From Sphingomonas kyeonggiensis (GTDB lineage: Bacteria > Pseudomonadota > Alphaproteobacteria > Sphingomonadales > Sphingomonadaceae): a DNA stretch of 64,000 nt. The stretch spans positions 1,178,001-1,242,000 of the forward strand of contig NZ_JAUSTJ010000002.1 in assembly GCF_030812785.1 (NCBI RefSeq), read 5' to 3'. A program made the position numbers and the translations under genes. Shown here piece after piece: positions 17,312 to 25,760 of the stretch. Below the pieces are notes generated by a model. The model did not search any database. It worked only from the letters and a program-made list of their open reading frames with translations, and was not told the origin of the DNA. Every line of letters starts with the position of its first letter. Within the stretch, counting starts at the first letter, position 1.

Positions 17312-17366
17312 AGGGAAGGGTGTGAGCCGGGGTGACGCGACGAAACTGATCGCCTAAAGGGCCGGG

Positions 17367-18884
17367 ATGGCCGACCCCTTCTACATCACCACCGCGATCC
17401 ACTATCCCAATGGCCGCCCGCATATCGGGCATGCCTATGAGATGATCGCCGCCGACGCGATCGCCCGTTTCCAGCGCCAGCAGGGCCGTGACGTCTTCTT
17501 CCAGACCGGCACCGACGAGCATGGCCTCAAGATGGTCAAGACGGCGCGCGACCGCGACATGACCGCACGCGAACTCGCGGACGAGATGTCATCCTATTTC
17601 AGCGAGATGGCCGAGAAACTCGATATTTCGTGCGATCGTTTCATCCGCACTTCCGAAGCCGATCACTACAAGGCCAGCCAGGCGATCTGGCAGGCGATGG
17701 CCGATGCCGGCGACCTGTACCTCGATCGCTACGAGGGCTGGTATTCGGTGCGCGACGAGGCGTTCTACGAAGAGAAGGAGCTGGTCGAAGGGGAAGGGGG
17801 CGAGAAGCTCTCCCCCCAGGGTACCCCGGTCGAGTGGACCGCCGAGGAGACCTGGTTCTTCAAGCTGTCCAAATACGAGAAGCCGCTGCTCGATTTCTAC
17901 GCCGCCAACCCGGACTTCATTCGCCCGGAATCGCGCCGCAACGAGATCCTCCGCTTCGTGGAAGGCGGGCTCGCCGACCTGTCGGTCTCGCGCACCAGCT
18001 TCGATTGGGGCGTGCCGGTGCCGGGTTCGCCCGGGCATGTGATGTATGTCTGGGTCGACGCGCTGACCAACTACCTGACCGGTGCCGGCTATCCGGACGA
18101 CCAGGAGCGGCTGGCGCGCTATTGGCCGGCGGATATCCACCTGATCGGCAAGGACATCGTCCGCTTCCACGCCGTCTATTGGCCGGCCTTCCTGATGTCG
18201 GCGAAGATCGCGCTGCCGAAGCAGGTCTTCGGCCACGGGTTCATGCTCTATCGCGACCGCAAGATATCGAAGTCCGAGCTTGCGCAGATGGAGCGCCCGC
18301 CGGTTGTCGATCCGCTGGCACTGGCGGACTATTACGGCGTCGATGCGTTGCGCTATTTCCTGCTGCGCGATGTGAGTTTCGGACAAGACGGGAGCTTCAG
18401 CGACGAAGCGATCGTCACCCGTGCGAACGCCGACCTTTCGAACAGCTTCGGCAATCTCGCCCAGCGCACGCTCTCGTTCATCGCCAAGAATTGCGAAGGC
18501 AAGGTCGAGACCGGGCGCGTCGAAGAGGCAGACGGCGTGCTGATCGCGGAGGTCGAGAATGCCTGTGGTGGCTTCATCCGCGCGTTCGAGGATCTGGCGC
18601 TCAGCCAGGGCGTCGAGCTGTGGATGGCCGGGGTGTTCGCCTGCAACGCCTATATCGATGCCCAGGCGCCCTGGGGGCTGCGCAAGACCGATCCCGAGCG
18701 GATGCATGCGGTGCTGAACACGCTACTGCGCGCGATCCGGCGTCTTGCCGTCACGATCGCGCCGGTGGTGCCGGGCTCGGCGCAGAAACTGCTCGACCAG
18801 CTCGGGCCGCAGGGCGACGCGGACTTCCGGATCGCGCCGCCGACCCCCATCTTCCCTCGCCTGGAGCTTAGGCAAGAACCGTGA
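17367..18884 (+). CDS. metG: methionyl-tRNA synthetase
   Basis: The class I synthetase signature HIGH is at residues 19-22 (PNGRPHIGHAYEM) and the KMSKS loop is KISKS at 299-303. PGHVMYVWVDALTNYLTGAGYP, FHAVYWPAFLMSA and the anticodon-binding NTLLRAIRRLAVTIAPVVPGSAQKL are also family-typical. The length of 505 aa fits the shorter alphaproteobacterial form without the C-terminal dimerisation domain. It charges initiator and elongator tRNA-Met. Its stop overlaps the GTG start of tatD by 4 nt. Confidence 0.96.
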   Translation: MADPFYITTAIHYPNGRPHIGHAYEMIAADAIARFQRQQGRDVFFQTGTDEHGLKMVKTARDRDMTARELADEMSSYFSEMAEKLDISCDRFIRTSEADHYKASQAIWQAMADAGDLYLDRYEGWYSVRDEAFYEEKELVEGEGGEKLSPQGTPVEWTAEETWFFKLSKYEKPLLDFYAANPDFIRPESRRNEILRFVEGGLADLSVSRTSFDWGVPVPGSPGHVMYVWVDALTNYLTGAGYPDDQERLARYWPADIHLIGKDIVRFHAVYWPAFLMSAKIALPKQVFGHGFMLYRDRKISKSELAQMERPPVVDPLALADYYGVDALRYFLLRDVSFGQDGSFSDEAIVTRANADLSNSFGNLAQRTLSFIAKNCEGKVETGRVEEADGVLIAEVENACGGFIRAFEDLALSQGVELWMAGVFACNAYIDAQAPWGLRKTDPERMHAVLNTLLRAIRRLAVTIAPVVPGSAQKLLDQLGPQGDADFRIAPPTPIFPRLELRQEP

Positions 18885-19660
18885 ACCTCGCCGACAGTCA
18901 CTGCCACCTGATCTACAAGGGCCTGGGCGAGCAGCAGCCTGAGGTGCTGGCGCGCGCCCGCGAGGCCGGCGTCGTGGCCATGCTCAACATCTCGACGCGC
19001 GAGCGTGAGTGGGACGAGGTGATCGCCGTCGCCGAGCGCGAGGCGGACGTCTGGGCCTCGGTCGGCATCCATCCGCACGAGGCGGACGAGCATCCCGATG
19101 TCGACGCGGCCAAGCTGGTCGAGAAGGCGCGGCATCCACGCGTCGTCGGCATCGGCGAGACCGGGCTCGACTATTATTACGACCATAGCGACCGCGACCG
19201 CCAGCGGGCGAGCTTCCGCGCGCACATCGCCGCCTGCCGCGAGACCCAGCTGCCGCTGATCGTCCATACCCGCGATGCCGAGGCGGACACCGCCGAGATA
19301 TTGCGTGACGAGATGGGGAAGGGGGCCTTCCCCGGCGTGATCCACTGCTTCACCGCGAGCCGGGAATTCTCGGAGATCGCGCTGGGGCTGGGCTTCTACA
19401 TCTCGATCTCGGGCATCGTGACGTTCAAGAACGCCAAGGACCTGCAGGACACCGCGGCGCAACTGCCGCTTGACCGCCTGTTGATCGAGACCGACGCGCC
19501 CTTCCTCGCGCCGGTGCCGCACCGGGGCAAGACCGGAGAGCCGGCCTTTGTCGCGGATACCTGCCGCTTCCTCGCCCAGTTGCGTGGAGAGGATCCCGAG
19601 GCGCTGGCCGAGGCGACCCGGGCGAACTTCCACAGGCTCTTCTCGAAGACGCTGGGATGA
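18881..19660 (+). CDS. tatD: TatD-family metal-dependent DNase
   Basis: The GTG start at 18881 overlaps metG (GTGA). The 259-aa TIM-barrel hydrolase shows the metal ligands DSHCHL, the GIGETGLDYYYD segment, LIVHTRDAE, VIHCFTAS and the C-terminal IETDAPFLAPVPHRGK. TatD enzymes are metal-dependent 3'-5' exonucleases or deoxyribonucleases acting in the cytosol. The metG-tatD-MBL order is common in alphaproteobacteria. Confidence 0.94.
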   Translation: MNLADSHCHLIYKGLGEQQPEVLARAREAGVVAMLNISTREREWDEVIAVAEREADVWASVGIHPHEADEHPDVDAAKLVEKARHPRVVGIGETGLDYYYDHSDRDRQRASFRAHIAACRETQLPLIVHTRDAEADTAEILRDEMGKGAFPGVIHCFTASREFSEIALGLGFYISISGIVTFKNAKDLQDTAAQLPLDRLLIETDAPFLAPVPHRGKTGEPAFVADTCRFLAQLRGEDPEALAEATRANFHRLFSKTLG

Positions 19661-19677
19661 GGGCGCCGCGGTCCGTT

Positions 19678-19778
19678 CCCCTTCCGCTTGCGGGAGGGGT
19701 CAGGGGAGGGGATGCTCCTTTCCCGACCGCACGGCCGAACAAACCCGCTCCCAGCCCTTCCCGCAAGCGGAAGGGGAG
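19678..19778. repeat. palindromic intergenic repeat (CCCTTCCGC family)
   Basis: CCCCTTCCGCTTGCGGGAGG and its near-complement CCTTCCCGCAAGCGGAAGGG frame about 55 bases between tatD and the next gene. The element ends about 7 nt before the GTG at 19785, so it supplies that gene's 5' leader. Confidence 0.7.
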
Positions 19779-19784
19779 TAAGCG

Positions 19785-20555
19785 GTGCTGAACTTTCGCC
19801 TCCTCGGCTCCGGGACGTCGTCCGGCGTGCCGCGGATCGGGAATGACTGGGGCGCCTGCGATCCCGCCGAGCCCAGGAACCGCCGGACGCGCGCCTCGGC
19901 GCTAGTCTGGACCGAGACGACGCGCATCCTGATCGACACCAGCCCGGATTTCCGCGAGCAGGCGCTGGCGGCCGGCATCAGCGATGTCGATGCGGTGATC
20001 TGGACGCACGACCATGCCGATCACTGCCACGGCATCGACGATCTCCGGCAGGTGATGCATGCGCGGGCAGGGGAGCCGGTGCGCGGACTGGCCCGGCCCT
20101 TCACCCTCGAGCAGCTCGACCGGCGCTTCGGCTATGTCTTCAAGGGCAGCAAGCTCTATCGCCCGACGGTGGCGATCGAGCCGCTGCCCGATGCAATTGC
20201 GATCGGCGATATCCATATCCGTGTCGTCGATCAGCCGCACGGGGGGATTACCTCCGCGGGGCTGCGCTTCGAAAGTAACCGAAAATCCATAGCTTATGCT
20301 ATAGATTTCAATGAGATGACGCAGGATATGCGTAACTTATATCAGGATCTGGATCTCTGGGTGGTCGATTGCCTGCGCCGCTCGCCGCATCCGACCCACG
20401 CGCATCTCGATGCGGTGCTCGGCTGGGCGAGGGACCTCGCGCCGCGGCGCGCGCTGCTCGCGCATATGGACAATTCGATGGACTATGCGACCCTCGTCGC
20501 CACGCTGCCCGCCGGAGTCGAGCCGGGCTATGATGGCATGGAGGTCACGCTGTGA
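19785..20555 (+). CDS. MBL-fold metallo-hydrolase (PhnP-like)
   Basis: The start is a GTG at 19785 (MLNFRLLGSGTSSGVPRIG) preceded by GGGGAG. The 256-aa protein carries the zinc-binding signature THDHADHCHG (HxHxDH) and the GSGTSSGVPRIGNDWGACDP start typical of PhnP/RNase Z-like phosphodiesterases. Later metal ligands are probably DQPHGG and LLAHMDNSMDY. It is predicted to be cytosolic and to hydrolyse cyclic phosphodiester bonds. It is translationally coupled (4-nt overlap) to the protease gene that follows. Confidence 0.9.
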   Translation: MLNFRLLGSGTSSGVPRIGNDWGACDPAEPRNRRTRASALVWTETTRILIDTSPDFREQALAAGISDVDAVIWTHDHADHCHGIDDLRQVMHARAGEPVRGLARPFTLEQLDRRFGYVFKGSKLYRPTVAIEPLPDAIAIGDIHIRVVDQPHGGITSAGLRFESNRKSIAYAIDFNEMTQDMRNLYQDLDLWVVDCLRRSPHPTHAHLDAVLGWARDLAPRRALLAHMDNSMDYATLVATLPAGVEPGYDGMEVTL

Positions 20556-21196
20556 GCGATGATCGCATCATTCAGCTGCTGCTGTTGCTTGGCGCGCTGA
20601 TGCTCGCGTTCCGGGCCTTGTCCGCCCAGCGCGTCACCTTGCGCGGCCTCGCCCAGACATTGCTGCTCTGGGGGATCGTCGGCGTGACGATGGTCATCGT
20701 GATGTACCACCGCCAGGAACTGGGCGGGCTGCTGGCGCGGGCTTCGGAGAAGCTCGGTTACGAGCAGCAGGTCGTCCAGGGCGATACGGTACGGATCAAG
20801 ATGAGCCCGGATGGGCATTTCTGGGCGCGCGTGCGGATCAACGGCGTCGAGCGGCGCATGCTGGTCGACAGCGGCGCGACGGTCACCGCGATCTCGCGCG
20901 ACACCGCCGAGGCGGCCGGCGTCAAGCCGGTGCTGGCGCCGCCGGTGCTGATCGAGACCGCTAACGGCACCGTCCAGGCACAGGAGGCACGAGCAGACGA
21001 CGTCGCGATCGGGCCGCTATCGACGCAGGACCTGCCGCTGGTGGTCGGCGAGAGCTTCGGCGACCTCGATGTGCTGGGAATGAACTTCCTGTCGCGGCTC
21101 AAATCCTGGCGGGTCGAGGACCGCACGCTGATCCTGGAACCGCGCAAGGGAGCCGAGGCGAGGGTGATGATCCCGCGCTCGACCGAACAGGACTGA
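20552..21196 (+). CDS. membrane-anchored retropepsin-like aspartic protease (TIGR02281-type)
   Basis: The GTG start overlaps the previous stop (GTGA). Two N-terminal membrane segments (IIQLLLLLGALMLAFRAL; TLLLWGIVGVTMVIVMY) anchor a periplasmic clan AA domain with the single catalytic motif VDSGATVTAIS, typical of retroviral-type proteases that work as dimers. The C-terminal half has IGPLSTQDLPLVVG and FGDLDVLGMNFLSRL, also diagnostic. Its 214-aa length is normal. The substrate is unknown. Confidence 0.9.
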   Translation: MSDDRIIQLLLLLGALMLAFRALSAQRVTLRGLAQTLLLWGIVGVTMVIVMYHRQELGGLLARASEKLGYEQQVVQGDTVRIKMSPDGHFWARVRINGVERRMLVDSGATVTAISRDTAEAAGVKPVLAPPVLIETANGTVQAQEARADDVAIGPLSTQDLPLVVGESFGDLDVLGMNFLSRLKSWRVEDRTLILEPRKGAEARVMIPRSTEQD

Positions 21197-21207
21197 AGGG
21201 CTCGGAT

Positions 21208-21375
21208 TTAGTCGAGTACAACGTTGTCAGCATGGCGCGGTTCGAAGCCGCGCGCCCGGCGCTCATATTCATGCGCCATTCCCATATGGGCGCGGAAGCT
21301 CGCCATGCCCTTGGCCCGCATTGCGGCACCACGTGCTTCATCGGCACGCTGCGCGTAATATTTGCTCTCGGTCAT
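21208..21375 (-). CDS. small conserved sphingomonad protein
   Basis: The ATG at 21375 (MTESKYYAQRADEARG) is preferred to 21393 because GGAAAC lies upstream. The 55-aa protein is helical and charged (ADEARGAAMRAKGMASFRAHMGMAHEYERRAR). Very similar small proteins are common in sphingomonads, but their function is unknown. It ends 11 bp from the convergent protease gene. Confidence 0.7.
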   Translation of the reverse strand: MTESKYYAQRADEARGAAMRAKGMASFRAHMGMAHEYERRARGFEPRHADNVVLD

Positions 21376-21996
21376 GGCAGTTTCCGTAATCATTTATTGC
21401 AGAGGTAAGCGGTCGGCCGGATCGCGGCACTCCGTAAAACCGCGTAGTCAGGGATGGACCGTGTGCATTGTGGGTCAAAATTCTGGGGATAGTGCCCATA
21501 CCGGGTCGGGTACTCTGCCGAGCTATATTTTACATAATGTATATTATCGATCTAAGGCTTTGTAAGCGCGCGCTTCAAGTGCGGCGTTTCTACAAAAGTG
21601 AGATTCGCCCAGGCGCGCTTGCGCGATTTGTCCCGCTCCCGGGTCGGCGGCGTATGCCAGGGACGAAGACGAGTCTGACATTGTAGGATCGGTGAAGCCT
21701 GAGAGATGTCGACGCGGCGTCAGGTTGGACAATGCTGCGTTGAAGCGCTTCAAATGTAAGCTTTGGATCGCCCTGAGTGGCGGAGAATGACCGCATTGGA
21801 CAAAATTGTTCTCTTGCGGATTCCGTGCCCCTCCCCTGGCTCCCGCCCCTCCCGCTGCTAAATCGGCGGCAAGCCGAAGGACGATGATCGGAAACGGAGC
21901 TACCGGTCAATTGTCCAAGGGCCACCGATCTCGACTGGTTTTGGGCGCGCTGAGGCGCAATGTGTTGGAGATCACTTTGCCACGGGCAGACGCGTC
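21376..21996. other. island-border spacer of lower GC
   Basis: No credible gene is present in about 620 bases between the core-genome 55-aa gene and the last gene of the accessory operons. It contains the dif/Xer-like site at 21527-21554 in an A/T-rich patch. The stretch from 21600 to 21990 shows only short chance frames and probably contains the 3' untranslated region of operon B. Confidence 0.5.
21527..21554. other. dif/Xer-like recombination site candidate
   Basis: The central 15 bases (21533-21547, CATAATGTATATTAT) are identical to the core of the E. coli dif site, spanning the inner XerC arm, the 6-nt centre TGTATA and the inner XerD arm TTAT. The outer XerC side (ATTTTA) and outer XerD side (CGATCTA) differ from E. 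coli. It is either the chromosomal dif of this organism or an attachment site of an element that uses host XerC/XerD. Its position at the edge of an island lacking an integrase favours a role in integration. Identity rests on sequence resemblance only. Confidence 0.5.
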
Positions 21997-24714
21997 TCAG
22001 CTTTGATCCCTCGCTTGTGCGAGGTCCAGCGCGAGCGAAGCGTCAACCTCCGCGCGCATTGTGGTGACAAGCAATTCGTTCAGCTCTGAATCCCGCATAT
22101 ATAGTGCTTTGGAACAGTCAGCATTGAGTGCCTGGGCGCCTACATCGCGGCCGCTTCCACCGCTCAGATAGCCCGCAAGCGCATTACGGTGGCGCGCTTG
22201 CCCGTCGAGTCCGATCAGGAAAAACTGGCCCGACTCAAACAGGTAGGAGGCGAGCTGGAGGAGAAAGATACAGGACGACTCCTCAGGTCTTTCGAACATC
22301 CTTTCGGATAGTTCCGCTACCGCTTCACGCGCCGTGACTGGCCGCTCATAGAGGATCGAGCCAGTCTCGCTGACCAGTTCAAGCGCCCGCGTGACTGACC
22401 CGGTCACCGGCTTGGACTCCCGTCGGCGCCGCGATCGCAGGATTCCGATGGCAGGCGCGATCCGGTCGATCAGCGGCGCAGCGTCGGCGGCGGTCTCCGC
22501 CAGGGCCCAGAATTCAGTTGCCTCGTAAAAGGAACGCTGAGCCTCAAGGAGGCCGGCGACGGTGGAATAGACACCAAGCCGCACCCTGCTCGACACTTTC
22601 GATTTTCGCTGCCGAAGATCGACCCCACATTTGATCGCTTCTTCGATCCTGCCCCGCGCAATCAGCGATTGGACGTAGATATCTCCCAGCGGTGACAGGA
22701 CGCTCCGCATATCCTGGCTTCCCTGCGCCAGCAGATCATCCAGGAAGGAATTGCCTGACTGCAGACGGCGACGCGCCTCAATACGTAGCTCCTCATATCG
22801 GGTTTCCCGCTCGGGGGTCGCTGCGCCTCCGGCGTTGCGCGTTCGCACGTAACGCGCACTCTCCGGCGGAAGCTCATCGATGGCCCCGCGCAGCCGACGC
22901 CCGGCCGCCGGGGTCCATCGCGCGTCAAGAAGCTCGGGTGACTGCTTTAGCTGCAGGCGGGAATAGAGTTCCTCGCCGCGATATAGGGGCGAGTTTTCCT
23001 TCGCCGCATAATATTGGACGGCCCTCTCATGGATGGAGCGAAACATATCCGGAGAGACCTTCTTGGAAAGGTCATCGAGCATTTCGCTTCGAACATAATC
23101 CAGATGCCACAAGGCGTTAGGGTCATCCTCGTTACGGAAGAACAGCTGCGATTGATCGCGCCTGGCTTCCTCCATGAGCCGCTCGGCGTCAGCAAGGCCG
23201 ATATTGAGGCCGCATGGAGTTGCGAGCACCTCAACGATGATATTTGCGCTGAGCCGTCTCAGGAGCAGTCCCGGGAGAGCCAGTTCCCGCATTCCCCCAC
23301 GAAGACGCTTCAGAACGCGCTCGTACAGGATGGCATCCGACCCAAGCTCCTCGCTACGGCATTGCCTGAGCCAGGCTCGCACATCGAACGCGTTGGGATC
23401 TTCTCCCATTAATGCGACGGCGAGCCGTAGGCGCAACGGCATCCTGTGCAGCGAGAGCTGCGCCTGATGCGCGGACTCGTCATCGAGCTCGATGCCGTGC
23501 TCTTCAGCGGCTTGCTTCAGGTACTGGATCGCCTCGCGTTGGCCGAAGCGGCCGAGTTGCACCTGCGCCGGAGGGTGGCGGTCAGCGAATTCGCCGGGCC
23601 TGGTGAAGCTGCGGGACGCATAGATTTCGAAGACATCGGCGCCCGCCCGGCGAAGGAGCTTGCAGAACTCTGGGACGCTCTTGGCAGCATGGTGATTGTA
23701 GCTGTCGACCTTTTCGAACGTATCGCCAAACACTGCGATGAGAGGACGTTCATCTCCCAGGCGGATGAGGGAAAGCGCATCTCGAGTGACGGCGAGTTCA
23801 TCGCGCGCGGCCTCCTGGCTCCGCGACGCGACGCTCAACGACTCCAGGCCTTCCAAGGCACCGCCTCGCGCCAGGTCGAGAAGTCGGCTTGCCTGATCTG
23901 GTCGCCACCATTTCGCGAACTGTCGGAGCGCGTCCGCTTGCAACGTCGCCACGCGGGCGTCCTGAAGATCGAAGCGGTCGAAGTCGAAATGCAGAATGGC
24001 GAGAGGCCGGCGTGTGGGGTCCTCGTCGTGCAGGCGATCGATAAGGAACTTCGCGATCGCGAAGGACTTCCCTATCCCACCGGCTCCCCGGACCAGGACT
24101 GCTGGCCGTCTATCTTCGGGCAGGTCCCAGAGAGTCTCGAGGGTTCGCATCATTCGGCTGCGCCCTACGAAATGCTCGAGGTCCGGCCCGGCGAGGTAGG
24201 CCTCAAACGAGGCCAGCCGCTCTTTACGTTCGACCTCTTCCGGGGAGATTGGCGGATTCGCTCCAGCGGCCAGTGCCCAGTGGAGTGCTGTCTTGAGGGC
24301 AAGCAACTCTTGCGGCGTCGACAGGTCCGCTGTGGGCAGCGAGTTTAGAAGTCGCTTGAATAGTGACTCCGTGAGCGTCGGCTTCGGCTGCGCCGCGATA
24401 AGCGATCGAACGAACGCCAGCCCCGCGATCCTTAGCAGGTCCAGTCTCGTGCCGCTCTTGAGCTTTCTTGCCTCCCGGCCGTCGTGATCAATCGCCGGGG
24501 ATGTCTCTCGTTCGAGTTCGCTCGCAGCATCCACCGCGAGCTGGATCGCGTCGTCATCGGCATCGGGATGCGAGCCGATCCAGCTGTCTGCCAGTTTCTC
24601 TGGATCACATCGCTCGAGCACGGCGGCTCTCAGCAGGATCTCTCGCGCCGGATCGCCCCGGTTGAACAATTCGATCAGGGATGCCGACGCTGGTGAGGTA
24701 TCTGCATCGGTCAT
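21997..24714 (-). CDS. STAND-type P-loop ATPase, conflict-locus sensor/effector candidate
   Basis: This 905-aa protein has an N-terminal helical region (1-175), an ATPase core with the entry signature DLEHFVGRSRMM (~178-189), Walker A GAGGIGKS (210-217) and a Walker B-like PLIAVFGDT (324-332), then a winged-helix-like part and a long helical C-terminus (~560-905) resembling TPR/solenoid repeats (GRIEEAIKCGVDLRQRK, FYEATEFWALAETAADAAP). This is the layout of STAND NTPases, which oligomerise upon ligand detection. No known effector domain is evident at either end. It overlaps the upstream gene by 4 nt, so the two are co-translated, and it ends operon B. Confidence 0.75.
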   Translation of the reverse strand: MTDADTSPASASLIELFNRGDPAREILLRAAVLERCDPEKLADSWIGSHPDADDDAIQLAVDAASELERETSPAIDHDGREARKLKSGTRLDLLRIAGLAFVRSLIAAQPKPTLTESLFKRLLNSLPTADLSTPQELLALKTALHWALAAGANPPISPEEVERKERLASFEAYLAGPDLEHFVGRSRMMRTLETLWDLPEDRRPAVLVRGAGGIGKSFAIAKFLIDRLHDEDPTRRPLAILHFDFDRFDLQDARVATLQADALRQFAKWWRPDQASRLLDLARGGALEGLESLSVASRSQEAARDELAVTRDALSLIRLGDERPLIAVFGDTFEKVDSYNHHAAKSVPEFCKLLRRAGADVFEIYASRSFTRPGEFADRHPPAQVQLGRFGQREAIQYLKQAAEEHGIELDDESAHQAQLSLHRMPLRLRLAVALMGEDPNAFDVRAWLRQCRSEELGSDAILYERVLKRLRGGMRELALPGLLLRRLSANIIVEVLATPCGLNIGLADAERLMEEARRDQSQLFFRNEDDPNALWHLDYVRSEMLDDLSKKVSPDMFRSIHERAVQYYAAKENSPLYRGEELYSRLQLKQSPELLDARWTPAAGRRLRGAIDELPPESARYVRTRNAGGAATPERETRYEELRIEARRRLQSGNSFLDDLLAQGSQDMRSVLSPLGDIYVQSLIARGRIEEAIKCGVDLRQRKSKVSSRVRLGVYSTVAGLLEAQRSFYEATEFWALAETAADAAPLIDRIAPAIGILRSRRRRESKPVTGSVTRALELVSETGSILYERPVTAREAVAELSERMFERPEESSCIFLLQLASYLFESGQFFLIGLDGQARHRNALAGYLSGGSGRDVGAQALNADCSKALYMRDSELNELLVTTMRAEVDASLALDLAQARDQS

Positions 24715-25760
24715 AGGACGCGCAGTTCCCGGCTGAGAGAGATCAGGAGCCGTTCGACCTCTGGAATCGAATTCGGCCAGGCACCATCCTGGACCGCAGC
24801 GTGGATCGCATCGACTCGTTGCTGAAGTGTATCAGGATCGAGCGGATTGTCTCCAAGCCCGTTGATCTGCTCCGCCGCCGTCTTCAGCTCGATCGGCAGG
24901 AAGTCGGAAAGCTGCTCCACCTCGACGAGGGCGGGTTTCGTCAGGGCGAAGTCGGGACCCCAACCAAGGATGAAAATGGTACAACCCTGAAAGACGCTGT
25001 CGCACGCGGCGTCGCATAATGCGCGCAGGAAAGGCACGATGGAGGGATCGATCGGGCGGTCCACGCTATCAAACACGAGCCACAACCGCTCGCCGGCAGG
25101 CCGCAGGGCAAGACGCTCAGCAATTGCGCGCGCATAGCGCTGCCCCTTGATCTCAGGGGTTACCCCCACGGAACTCGGCGCCTCGAAGCCGGTGATGTTC
25201 GCCTGCTCGACAAGTCCCTGAACCAACTTCTCGAGCCTGCGGTCCTGGTCCGGCCAGGCCGTCAGGTCGAGCCAGACTCTATCGATCCCATGCGTGTTCG
25301 CCACCTGACGGATCATGTGCCAGGAATGAGTCCTTCCTGACTGCCGAACGCCCGATACGCCGACGACGGGACGCGGGTGTCCAAGAACCACGTTCTCGTA
25401 GAGGACGTTGCGGAGCTGACTCCTGTTCACCATCACCTTGATGTCGACCAGGATGATGTCCCTCGGATCGACGACCACGACCCGCTGGAGCCGTTTGAGC
25501 AGCAATTTGACTGCGTCGAGATGCTCATTGTCCGGGAAGCGAAGGCAGAGTTCCTTGGCGACGTCGATGCAGTGGGTTTCGTTCTTTTCGAGGAAACGAA
25601 TGCATTTCGCGACGAGGAGGGGCCGTGCGGCTGGGGCGGTAATATCCTCAAGCGCAAGGCCGATCGCGGTGAGCAGGAGTTCATCAATCGCATCGACATC
25701 GAGGCATGAGGCGAACATGCCCTGGAGGGCTGTTGTCTCTGGTTTCGTGAACTTAGCCAT
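24711..25760 (-). CDS. EAD1-like domain fused to degenerate P-loop NTPase
   Basis: The ATG at 25760 (MAKFTKPETT) overlaps the upstream protease stop (TGATG), so the 29 extra upstream codons are rejected. Residues ~10-85 (LQGMFASCLDVDAIDELLLTAIG, then LVAKCIRFLEKNETHCIDVA) resemble effector-associated domain 1, an adaptor that pairs with the same domain on partner proteins. Residues ~130-345 form an NTPase-like part whose Walker A is GVRQSGRTH (137-145, Arg in place of Lys) with Walker B-like LWLVFDS (226-232). ATP hydrolysis is therefore doubtful, similar to the inactive STAND-like proteins of conflict systems. It probably bridges the EAD1 trypsin and the large STAND ATPase. Confidence 0.65.
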   Translation of the reverse strand: MAKFTKPETTALQGMFASCLDVDAIDELLLTAIGLALEDITAPAARPLLVAKCIRFLEKNETHCIDVAKELCLRFPDNEHLDAVKLLLKRLQRVVVVDPRDIILVDIKVMVNRSQLRNVLYENVVLGHPRPVVGVSGVRQSGRTHSWHMIRQVANTHGIDRVWLDLTAWPDQDRRLEKLVQGLVEQANITGFEAPSSVGVTPEIKGQRYARAIAERLALRPAGERLWLVFDSVDRPIDPSIVPFLRALCDAACDSVFQGCTIFILGWGPDFALTKPALVEVEQLSDFLPIELKTAAEQINGLGDNPLDPDTLQQRVDAIHAAVQDGAWPNSIPEVERLLISLSRELRVL

